Assembly (NCBI GenBank): GCA_023957575.1
Contig: JAMLGU010000001.1
Span: 372,001 to 436,000, forward strand
DNA length: 64,000 nt
Direction: 5' to 3'
Source of the DNA: Chitinophagaceae bacterium
GTDB lineage: Bacteria > Bacteroidota > Bacteroidia > Chitinophagales > Chitinophagaceae
The position numbers and the translations under genes were made by a program. Positions 37,060 through 45,126 of this stretch are shown in pieces. The notes beneath the pieces are model-generated. The model did no database searches and was not told the DNA's origin. It was given only the letters and a program-made list of their open reading frames with translations. Position 1 is the first letter of the stretch. Every line of letters begins with the position of its first letter.

Positions 37060-39301
37060 GGCTAAAAGCCTTTAAAAATTTCTACTATTGTAGATAAACG
37101 ACTGTAAAGAAATACGAAGATGCGGCTAAAAGCCTTTAAAAATTTCTACTATTGTAGATAGGGGCATTAAAGCAATCTGAGAAGCTGGCTAAAAGCCTTT
37201 AAAAATTTCTACTATTGTAGATCCAAGCCACATCAGAAATGGCATTGCAAAGGCTAAAAGCCTTTAAAAATTTCTACTATTGTAGATATGATTCTTTTTT
37301 TATGGGTTTAAAATGGCTAAAAGCCTTTAAAAATTTCTACTATTGTAGATATGGGTTTTTCTTCCAGTCTTTAATCGGGCTAAAAGCCTTTAAAAATTTC
37401 TACTATTGTAGATATGGTAAAGGATATACAAGAGCAAAGGGCTAAAAGCCTTTAAAAATTTCTACTATTGTAGATTGGAAAGGAGTTTACATCGTAAGTA
37501 AGGCTAAAAGCCTTTAAAAATTTCTACTATTGTAGATATTTTTGATAAAAACACGCTTACCAAGGGCTAAAAGCCTTTAAAAATTTCTACTATTGTAGAT
37601 AGTTTTGATAATATGGTATCAATGTCTGGGCTAAAAGCCTTTAAAAATTTCTACTATTGTAGATTCGCCCTTATCGCCCTTGTCGCCTTTTGGGCTAAAA
37701 GCCTTTAAAAATTTCTACTATTGTAGATTGGGGGTGGAATCGCTTGGCATGAGCGAGGCTAAAAGCCTTTAAAAATTTCTACTATTGTAGATTAGGTATG
37801 ATGCCGTTTGCCCAAGCCCAGGCTAAAAGCCTTTAAAAATTTCTACTATTGTAGATTTTGCTGCCTGATATTCTAAATAGTTTTGGCTAAAAGCCTTTAA
37901 AAATTTCTACTATTGTAGATCAGGTAAAAGTTCCGAAGCCAAAGCAAGGCTAAAAGCCTTTAAAAATTTCTACTATTGTAGATTGTAATTCTTTTTTATA
38001 GCGTTTTCTGAGGCTAAAAGCCTTTAAAAATTTCTACTATTGTAGATTAGAGGTGGAAGCAGACATTGATACCATGGCTAAAAGCCTTTAAAAATTTCTA
38101 CTATTGTAGATAGGTAAAAGATTTCATCGGCCACATCGGGGCTAAAAGCCTTTAAAAATTTCTACTATTGTAGATTGCTGCAACACACTATTATGCGACA
38201 GGGCTAAAAGCCTTTAAAAATTTCTACTATTGTAGATGCGGGTATTTAGGACATAACCCCGATGGGCTAAAAGCCTTTAAAAATTTCTACTATTGTAGAT
38301 GGTGAGCGGGGTACTTTGGACGGTGTTGGCTAAAAGCCTTTAAAAATTTCTACTATTGTAGATCTCGGTCATCTCCATATTGGCAATACCAGGCTAAAAG
38401 CCTTTAAAAATTTCTACTATTGTAGATTCGCCTTTGCGCATCCAGTCGCCTTTGCCGGCTAAAAGCCTTTAAAAATTTCTACTATTGTAGATTTTTGTTT
38501 CACCCTGCCTGCTGCCTGGGGCTAAAAGCCTTTAAAAATTTCTACTATTGTAGATTTTCGCAAGTAAGTTTCCGGGTCGGCTTGGCTAAAAGCCTTTAAA
38601 AATTTCTACTATTGTAGATTTAATCTTTTTTTTGTCTTTCACTTGCGCTAAAAGCCTTTAAAAATTTCTACTATTGTAGATTAAACCATTAAAATTAAAA
38701 TAAAGTGGGCTAAAAGCCTTTAAAAATTTCTACTATTGTAGATAAACGATCAGAAGCAAAAAAAATAAGTGGCTAAAAGCCTTTAAAAATTTCTACTATT
38801 GTAGATTTTTATGCTTACTACTGCGTGCAGTCTGGGCTAAAAGCCTTTAAAAATTTCTACTATTGTAGATATAGCCAATATGGTGGTTATGTATATGGGC
38901 TAAAAGCCTTTAAAAATTTCTACTATTGTAGATTTTTCCCAATGCCCATTCTCTTTTTGTGGCTAAAAGCCTTTAAAAATTTCTACTATTGTAGATATGT
39001 ATCCTACGACCTTATCTTCCCGCAGGCTAAAAGCCTTTAAAAATTTCTACTATTGTAGATTTTGAGATGTCGGGGTATTGCTTGTCATGGCTAAAAGCCT
39101 TTAAAAATTTCTACTATTGTAGATGCCGGTTCGATCCCGGCGGTGGGGCTAATGGCTAAAAGGCTTTAAAAATTTCTACTATTGTAGATAGACGGTCTAT
39201 TGTTATCGGCATCGGGTGGCTAAAAGGCTTTAAAAATTTCTACTATTGTAGATAAGGGATCAATTGTATTGCTCAAAATGGGCTAAAAGGCTTTAAAAAT
39301 T
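37060..39301 (+). CRISPR. Type V-A CRISPR array: 35 full repeats, one truncated repeat, 35 spacers
   Basis: The repeat is 36 bp, begins GGCTAAAAGCC and ends TCTACTATTGTAGAT, the Cas12a crRNA pseudoknot stem. Full repeats start at 37060, 37124, 37187 and so on to 39218. Spacers are 26-29 bp and I saw no duplicates. The repeat at 38646 has C for the first G. The last three (39154, 39218 and the truncated copy at 39281) share a C-to-G change at position 10, and the final copy stops after about 21 bp, which marks the trailer end. Mature guides would carry AATTTCTACTATTGTAGAT 5' of the spacer. It is the only array in the window, so it must serve both effectors. Confidence 0.99.
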
Positions 39302-39315
39302 CCCAAATAATTTTT

Positions 39316-40044
39316 CTATCTTTCTTTTATCAAATCTTTAATTACTTCCGAAGCTGCTACTCCTCCTATTGCAGCAGGCATATAAGAAATTGTTCCGTAG
39401 GATGATTTTTTGTACCTGCTGCCTTCTGTAAGCACCAGGCTTTCCTTTGGTGGAATTTCGGGAGAAAAAACAGTTTTAATCCCGGTTCTGATCTGGTGTC
39501 TCATCTTCAACTGCTTTCTTATTTCCTGCGCAAACGGACAACTATGGGTTTTTGAAATGTCTGCAATTCTTATTTGTAGCGGATCCATTTTCCCACCTGC
39601 ACCCATGCAGCTAACCAGTGGTAATTGCTGATGATAGGCCTGCACCAGAAAAGTGATTTTAGGTGTAACACTGTCTATGGCATCCAATATATGGTCAGGA
39701 TTTAGCGACAACAGATTTTCTACCATATCCGGTTGGATAAAATCCTGTACAATATGCAGCTTAATATCAGAATTTATATCTCTCAACCTCTCTGCCATCA
39801 ACAGGGCTTTATTTTTACCCATCGTAGTCTGCAGTGCAAGTAACTGCCTGTTTCGGTTGCTTTCTTCTACTACATCGCCATCTACAATCGTCATGGTACC
39901 AACTCCGCTCCGGGCAATGAATTCGGCGGCATAAGAGCCAACTCCGCCTAACCCTACCACCATCACATGTGCCTTGCTTAGTTTATGCAAGGCAGCATCT
40001 CCTATCAGTAAATGTGTTCTGTTTAGCCAACTGTTATCGTTCAT
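39316..40044 (-). CDS. tcdA: tRNA threonylcarbamoyladenosine dehydratase
   Basis: A 242-residue E1/ThiF-like ATP-dependent enzyme with the nucleotide-binding GLGGVGSYAAEFIARSGVG, followed by DGDVVEESNRNRQ and DAIDSVTPKI. TcdA cyclises t6A to ct6A at position 37 of ANN-reading tRNAs. It is downstream of the S9 peptidase gene on the same strand (16-bp gap). Its stop codon is 14 bp from the truncated last CRISPR repeat, so the array was built up against its 3' end. Confidence 0.92.
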   Translation of the reverse strand: MNDNSWLNRTHLLIGDAALHKLSKAHVMVVGLGGVGSYAAEFIARSGVGTMTIVDGDVVEESNRNRQLLALQTTMGKNKALLMAERLRDINSDIKLHIVQDFIQPDMVENLLSLNPDHILDAIDSVTPKITFLVQAYHQQLPLVSCMGAGGKMDPLQIRIADISKTHSCPFAQEIRKQLKMRHQIRTGIKTVFSPEIPPKESLVLTEGSRYKKSSYGTISYMPAAIGGVAASEVIKDLIKER

Positions 40045-40060
40045 GCCCCTCTAATATCAA

Positions 40061-42469
40061 CTATTTTGTATTTGCATTTTTCACATATTTCTCTAACCAC
40101 TGATATTCTTCCCATAACAGGTGCAGAATATTTTCTTTTGCGGCATATCCATGCGATTCAAAAGGAAGTTGTACATACCTCACAATTCCGCCATGCCCCT
40201 TTATGGCATTATAAAGTCTTTCACTCTGTATCGGAAATGTTCCGGGATTATTATCCGCTTCGCCATGAATTAATAAAAGCGGGGTTTTAATTTTATCTGC
40301 ATAACTAAACGGGCTCATCCGATAATAAACCTGAGGCGCCTGCCAATAGGTTCGTTCTTCGTTTTGAAATCCAAAAGGCGTAAGTGTACGATTATATGCG
40401 CCACTTCGGGCAATACCGGCTTTAAATAGATTTGTATGTGCCAGCAAATTGGCAGTCATGAAAGCGCCATAGCTGTGCCCTGCTACTGCTACACGGGTGC
40501 TATCACCAATTCCCATTGAAGCAATTTTATCAATTGCTGCTTTTGCATTCCATTCTAACTGTTCCACAAAATTGTCGTTGGGGTATTTATCACCTTCTCC
40601 AACAATTGGAAATTCGGTATTGTCCAGCACTGCATAACCCTTCAATGCAAAAAAGACAAAACTTCCATAATTAACCTGGGTAAATGTATTACTGCTGCCC
40701 CGTACCTGTGCTGCATCTGCTGCGCTTTTGTACTCAATCGGATAGGCTACCATCATTACCGGTAACAGGCCATCCTTCTTTGGGTCATAATTTTTAGAAA
40801 CATATAAGTTGGCCGACAATTGAATTCCATCCTTTCTTGTATAGGTTATCTTTTCCTTTTTCAATTGTCGCAGTTCGGGTTGGGGATCGGGAAAAGCAGT
40901 CAGCTCTTTCTCTGAGTTATTTTTTACCGAAACAATAAAATAATTTGGAACATCAGTAGAGGATTGTCTGTTGGTTACAAAGCTGATTTCATCTTTGAAG
41001 TTAAGTAATTTTATCGGATTTTCAAAATAAGGGTCTTTGCTCTGCCAGATCCGATCCTGCTTCAGATTGCTGAAATCAAAAGTGCTTACAAACGGGTAAT
41101 CACCTTTTGGCGAGGCTCCCTGACCTCTCATGATGAATTTTGTATTTTGATAAATAATCAGCACGTTTCTGCCCAGACTATTTTTAGTGGTGAAAGGAGT
41201 ACCGGGGTCATTGTACGAATCATTGCTGCTGCGGTCGCTAAGTGTTTTTAATTCTTTTGTTTTTAAATTCAACAGTTGCCAGATTCGTCTTTGTTTAGCC
41301 ATAGAACCTTGATTGACAAATGCCAATGTATCATTTATAAAACCCACTCCATACAACCTCATTGGTGTTTCCACGATTGTTTTTTGAACGCCTGTGAAGG
41401 GCGCCTCCAAGATTACAAAAGCATCATGATTGGCAACATCTTTCTTTATAAAACCACTGTCGAGTGGAACCGTCCAACCAATAGTAGAGGGTTTGGTAGC
41501 CAGCCATTGAAAAGCCCTCGGGGCATTTAAAACATTGTCAAATCCGCTTGGCGCCAGTTCGGATGAAGGCCTTTTTGCAATTTGCTTAACCGGCTTTCCT
41601 TTGGTATCCCAAACTTCAATAATTGTGGCAAAACCCGAATACGGAACCAGATAAGAAAGTTCTCCTGATAGCCGCTCTACGAGATAGTATTTGCGATCAG
41701 GCGACAATGACACTCCGGTAAAATAATCAGGAGCGCCAATTTTTTTCTCAATCCCGTTTGTATTTATTATGAGTTGTGATTTAGCAAAAAACCTGAAAAG
41801 TGTTTCATCATATTTATTTTTAATCAAGTCCTGATAGGTTCGGCTTGCAGCCACTTTTCCCAGGTTTTGTTGCACTACAGGTCCATCAGGCGCTACAGGT
41901 GCATTAGGTCTTGCATCAGGCGATGCAGTGGCAGCATGATAAAGTATAGATTCGTTATCTATCCAGTCAAAACCATTCCCGGTAGCTGTATTCAAAGGTT
42001 GTTTATTTATTTTTCTGGCGATAGCCGTTTTCACATCAGCGATATACAGGTCTATTGTTTTTTTGGTTTCATTTAAGAAGGCAATCTTATCACCCGCATC
42101 ATTCCAACTTATCTGCGAAGCTTTTAAATTAACCGGAAGGTTTTTAATAACCAGTTCCTTCCCGGTCTTTATATTTTTAAATGAAAGTCCAATGTAATAT
42201 GCGGAACGACTCGGGCTGAAGTTTAACGGGTTTATTCGCAGCCCAGCTATTTTTAGTTCAGGTTGGCCTAAGTCTTCAACCGTTGGCGCTGCACTCCGTT
42301 GCATAATTACCATCCAGGTGCCGGCATTATTGAAGCTGACTCCCGGATTAAATGTAGCTAATACTAATTTTTCAAAATCGGACGGAGGTTTCTGATATTT
42401 AATATTCTCCTGCGAAAATCCGAAGTAGAAAAAAAATAAAAACAATGCTGATAGTACACTATATTTCAT
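40061..42469 (-). CDS. S9-family (prolyl oligopeptidase-like) secreted peptidase
   Basis: An 802-residue secreted serine peptidase with an N-terminal signal peptide. The first ~520 residues form a beta-propeller-like region; the C-terminal alpha/beta-hydrolase has the nucleophile S666 in GHSYGAFM, an aspartate in LLIHGEADNNPG and a histidine in ESHGYA. Bacteroidota members of this type act on peptides in the periplasm or outside the cell. The motifs resemble the glutamyl-endopeptidase-like subgroup, which I cannot confirm by eye. Confidence 0.9.
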   Translation of the reverse strand: MKYSVLSALFLFFFYFGFSQENIKYQKPPSDFEKLVLATFNPGVSFNNAGTWMVIMQRSAAPTVEDLGQPELKIAGLRINPLNFSPSRSAYYIGLSFKNIKTGKELVIKNLPVNLKASQISWNDAGDKIAFLNETKKTIDLYIADVKTAIARKINKQPLNTATGNGFDWIDNESILYHAATASPDARPNAPVAPDGPVVQQNLGKVAASRTYQDLIKNKYDETLFRFFAKSQLIINTNGIEKKIGAPDYFTGVSLSPDRKYYLVERLSGELSYLVPYSGFATIIEVWDTKGKPVKQIAKRPSSELAPSGFDNVLNAPRAFQWLATKPSTIGWTVPLDSGFIKKDVANHDAFVILEAPFTGVQKTIVETPMRLYGVGFINDTLAFVNQGSMAKQRRIWQLLNLKTKELKTLSDRSSNDSYNDPGTPFTTKNSLGRNVLIIYQNTKFIMRGQGASPKGDYPFVSTFDFSNLKQDRIWQSKDPYFENPIKLLNFKDEISFVTNRQSSTDVPNYFIVSVKNNSEKELTAFPDPQPELRQLKKEKITYTRKDGIQLSANLYVSKNYDPKKDGLLPVMMVAYPIEYKSAADAAQVRGSSNTFTQVNYGSFVFFALKGYAVLDNTEFPIVGEGDKYPNDNFVEQLEWNAKAAIDKIASMGIGDSTRVAVAGHSYGAFMTANLLAHTNLFKAGIARSGAYNRTLTPFGFQNEERTYWQAPQVYYRMSPFSYADKIKTPLLLIHGEADNNPGTFPIQSERLYNAIKGHGGIVRYVQLPFESHGYAAKENILHLLWEEYQWLEKYVKNANTK

Positions 42470-42483
42470 AATAACACTTTTTG

Positions 42484-42491
42484 CAAATGTA
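42484..42491 (-). promoter_or_regulatory. Candidate -7 box for the S9 peptidase gene (TACATTTG)
   Basis: On the minus strand TACATTTG matches TAnnTTTG and lies about 15 bp before the start codon. No clear -33 TTTG is visible. Confidence 0.45.
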
Positions 42492-42698
42492 ATATGAAAT
42501 TTAAGGCTAATTCCTTTTTTGAGGTGCTATTATAAATAAAACCTGTTAACATCCTCTGCTCGTCCGGTTAGCTACCATTATTTGAAAAGTGTAAATTTTT
42601 ATTCAATAAGCATTTCATTCCTACTATTCGCCCTCGCAGCAGTAATAATCGGCAAGCCGCGATCATGCGCAGCGTTATCGTGCGAAGCCAAACGGCCT

Positions 42699-42848
42699 TG
42701 ATGCCTGAGCGTTAAAAAAATGAATGTAGTGAAGCGTTAAAAAATGCCTGCTGTTTGAGCGCAGAAACGATAACTTTATCAAACGCAGGCGCGAAGCGAG
42801 TTCAGGCATTTTAGCGTAACGAAATTCATTTTTAGCGAGGGCATCACA
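42699..42848. repeat. 150-bp imperfect palindromic element
   Basis: The left arm reads TTGATGCCTGAGCGTTAAAA then ATGAATG... AATGCCTG..., and the reverse complement of the right arm reads GTGATGCCCTCGCTAAAA then ATGAATT... AATGCCTG.... The arms pair over about 70 bp with mismatches. It has the look of a dispersed intergenic repeat. Confidence 0.6.
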
Positions 42849-42974
42849 GCCTTGATTTTTGTCAAACTTTTTATCAAGAAAAAGTTTGAAAACAAGCATA
42901 CATTCTTTCATTCCTACTTTTTGCCTCCACAGCCGGCGGGCTGCGTGGCTGCACCGGTGCTGATTTTTCTTCTT

Positions 42975-43006
42975 CTCGCTTTCAGCGAGATACCGCTTAC
43001 GCGGTA
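42975..43006. repeat. Two tandem short hairpins
   Basis: CTCGCT-TTC-AGCGAG (42975-42989) is followed one base later by TACCGC-TTAC-GCGGTA (42991-43006). Both stems are perfect 6-bp repeats. Confidence 0.55.
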
Positions 43007-43408
43007 CCGAACCAAAATAGGCACCTCATGCAGCCACTGTTAAAAAATCGGGAAACCATTATAGTACGGCGCAAAACCGGAATAAGCATTGTTTGAACAA
43101 AATTTGCTTAGCACCTCAAAAAGAGAATATGCCAAAATTAAGGATTAGGATTTTGAAAAATTAAAAACAGTTCAAATAATCGAGTGGGTATATACACGTT
43201 TATAAATGTACTGCTATCAGGATAGATTATCGATCCGGAAAAGTAGTAATCTTTTTAAGCAGTGGTTCAAATTATTGTTTGATTCAGGAAGGCACGAATG
43301 GGAAGCAATTCGACTTAAAAAGATTTTTTGTTAAAATACCCTGCATTGGGTATTGAAGAGAAAAAAAATTCCCTCATATTTACAAATAAATTTAAAAATC
43401 AACAAAAT

Positions 43409-45046
43409 ATGAGTAAAAAAAGCCTGCTTATCATGGCATTATTGCTTTTAACAAGCTATTTATCCTTACAGGCGCAAACCTATAGTATGGGGGCCAACTT
43501 CAGTGTAGAAAGCATTGATTCCACTCAGTTTAAAATTCCATTGTCTTTTAGAAGTTTTCAATCATTGCCCCCCAGTTACAGTCTTGAAAAATATGCCCCC
43601 ACTCCGGGTAATCAGGGAAATTATGGCACTTGTGCAGCCTGGGCAAATGGTTATAGCATACCCACTATTTTATATGCAAAAACACATGGCTTAACTGACA
43701 GAAGTATTATCAACAAATATGCTTTTTCACCCACCTTTATCTATGAGATTATTAAAAATCCAAATGATAAAGACTGCCAGGGTGGCGCCGATCCTACCAG
43801 AGCCATCTTAGTTACTAATAAAATCGGCGATGTGCCATTAAAAACATTAGCCTACCAATGCGGCCCACAGGGTATTACAGAAAAAATGGTAACTGATGCC
43901 GCCAATTATAAAACACTGGATATGCAAACACTGTTTGCTGCAAAAGGCTGGTCCACAGGAGATAAATATTATAAAGAACCCGATCAGGCAGTAAGTGATG
44001 TAAAAAAAGCGCTTAGTGAAGGTACTCCGGTATCTGGAGGATTTGCTATTCCCAGTAGTTTTTTCAAAATAAAGGGCGATGTTTGGATCTCCGATCCCAA
44101 TGAATTTAATGACGTGTGGAAACATGGTAAGCATGCTATGGCTATTATCGGATATGATGATAATAAGTATGGAGGCGCTTTCAGAATAATGAACAGCTGG
44201 GGTAGTAGCTGGAGTGACGGCGGCTTTGTATGGATGAAATACAGCGACTTCAAAAAGTCATGTTTAATTGCCATTCAGGTTTATGCCGATCCTAATACTT
44301 TGACACCCGATGAGAAACCAGCTCCTAAACCGCAACCCAAGCCTGAACCCAAACCTGAACCCAAACCTGAACCCAAACCGGAGCCCAAGCCACAACCACA
44401 ACCCAAGCCACAACCCGCACCGGAAAAAACATTTGTCCTGAGTGGCAATGTAGAATTTAAATTGAACACAGGCGAAGCCATGCCAATAACGAAAACGACT
44501 ACCCGGAATCTGACTGTTGAGGATGATAAACCGGCTAAAGAAGATTTGGTGGCTTATACGATGGCAGAGACTTATAGTAGCGGCACTAAGTTTAGGTTTT
44601 ATCTGAATGTAGATAACCAGGCATATATTTACGCCTTTGCAACAGATTTATCAGGCAAGGTAAATCTCATTCTCCCTTATGCCGACAACATTTCCACATT
44701 GGTGGGCGCCCACAGTACAATTGCCTTCCCTTCAGATACTAAGATTATTAAAATGGACGAAAATAAAGGGAAGGATTATCTGCTCATTCTATATTCTGCC
44801 TCGAAGTTAGATGCAAAAGAAATGGCAGAAAAAATGAATAATATGAAAGGCGCTTTGAGTGATAAAATAAAAGCTGTACTCGGCAACAAACTAATTGATA
44901 AATCTAAAATTGAATATTTCTCTGACAGAGTTGGGTTTAATACCAAAAAATTATCTACCCGAAATCTTATGGTTGAAGATGATACTCCTTCAAAAGTAGA
45001 AGGAGGCAGTGTAGTGCCATTGATGGTGGAGATAAAGCATAATTAA
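43409..45046 (+). CDS. Secreted papain-like (C1) protease with DUF4384 domain
   Basis: 545 residues from ATG 43409, which is chosen because the signal peptide (LLIMALLLLTSYLSLQAQ) begins there; an upstream in-frame start at 43328 would bury it. The papain fold shows C75 in NYGTCAAWANGYS, H242 in GKHAMAIIGYDD and N262 in RIMNSWGSSW, the complete catalytic triad. A Pro-Glu/Gln-Lys linker follows, then a DUF4384 domain (TKFRFYLNVDNQAYIYAF...LILPYADN). The motif TRNLxVEDDxP occurs twice, before and after DUF4384. It is followed on the same strand by two caspase-like genes, suggesting a shared protease system. Confidence 0.88.
   Translation: MSKKSLLIMALLLLTSYLSLQAQTYSMGANFSVESIDSTQFKIPLSFRSFQSLPPSYSLEKYAPTPGNQGNYGTCAAWANGYSIPTILYAKTHGLTDRSIINKYAFSPTFIYEIIKNPNDKDCQGGADPTRAILVTNKIGDVPLKTLAYQCGPQGITEKMVTDAANYKTLDMQTLFAAKGWSTGDKYYKEPDQAVSDVKKALSEGTPVSGGFAIPSSFFKIKGDVWISDPNEFNDVWKHGKHAMAIIGYDDNKYGGAFRIMNSWGSSWSDGGFVWMKYSDFKKSCLIAIQVYADPNTLTPDEKPAPKPQPKPEPKPEPKPEPKPEPKPQPQPKPQPAPEKTFVLSGNVEFKLNTGEAMPITKTTTRNLTVEDDKPAKEDLVAYTMAETYSSGTKFRFYLNVDNQAYIYAFATDLSGKVNLILPYADNISTLVGAHSTIAFPSDTKIIKMDENKGKDYLLILYSASKLDAKEMAEKMNNMKGALSDKIKAVLGNKLIDKSKIEYFSDRVGFNTKKLSTRNLMVEDDTPSKVEGGSVVPLMVEIKHN
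44326..44424 (+). repeat. Low-complexity PKPE/PKPQ linker repeats
   Basis: Tandem copies of about 12 bp encoding P-K-P-E or P-K-P-Q connect the protease to the DUF4384 domain. Such repeats can vary in copy number by slippage. Confidence 0.85.
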
Positions 45047-45066
45047 ATAACAAACTGCAATAGCAA

Positions 45067-45107
45067 AAGAGCCGTAATTAATTTATTAAGTGCGGCTTTG
45101 ATTTTTT
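45067..45107 (+). terminator. Probable terminator after the papain-like gene
   Basis: AGCCG / CGGCT (5 bp, extended by A-T and G-T pairs) with a loop of 18 nt and a T-run. It separates the protease from the first caspase gene. Confidence 0.5.
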
Positions 45108-45126
45108 ATCAAAAATAAACCTAAAG

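Larger units (their letters stand above)
42516..43122. repeat. 607-bp segment bounded by 14-bp inverted repeats
   Basis: TTTTTGAGGTGCTA at 42516-42529 is found as its reverse complement at 43109-43122, and similarity continues a few bases further outward (ATTC before the T-run on each side). The layout resembles a small non-autonomous element, but I cannot find a convincing target-site duplication. Confidence 0.5.
42470..43408. other. 939-bp gene-free, repeat-rich intergenic region
   Basis: No convincing gene is present; the short open frames have no family features. The region is a patchwork of inverted repeats: an outer pair at 42516-42529 and 43109-43122, a 150-bp imperfect palindrome at 42699-42848, and two tandem short hairpins at 42975-43006. 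TTTCATTCCTACT also occurs twice as a direct repeat (about 42610 and 42906). It looks like one or more non-coding repeat elements. Confidence 0.65.

Noticed and set aside
37239..37445. Open reading frame with repeated LKAFKNFYYCRY peptides
   Set aside because: It is the CRISPR repeat read through in frame; spacing by spacers and the period of about 64 bp show it is not a gene. The frame at 38825-39040 is rejected for the same reason.
39125..39153. A tRNA gene inside the array
   Set aside because: Only 29 bp with a T-arm is present, bounded exactly by repeats; it is a spacer.
42675..42911. A small gene in the repeat-rich intergenic region
   Set aside because: The frame runs across the 150-bp palindrome and has no family features.
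43328..43408. An upstream start for the papain-like gene
   Set aside because: It would place 27 charged residues before a clear signal peptide that begins at 43409.
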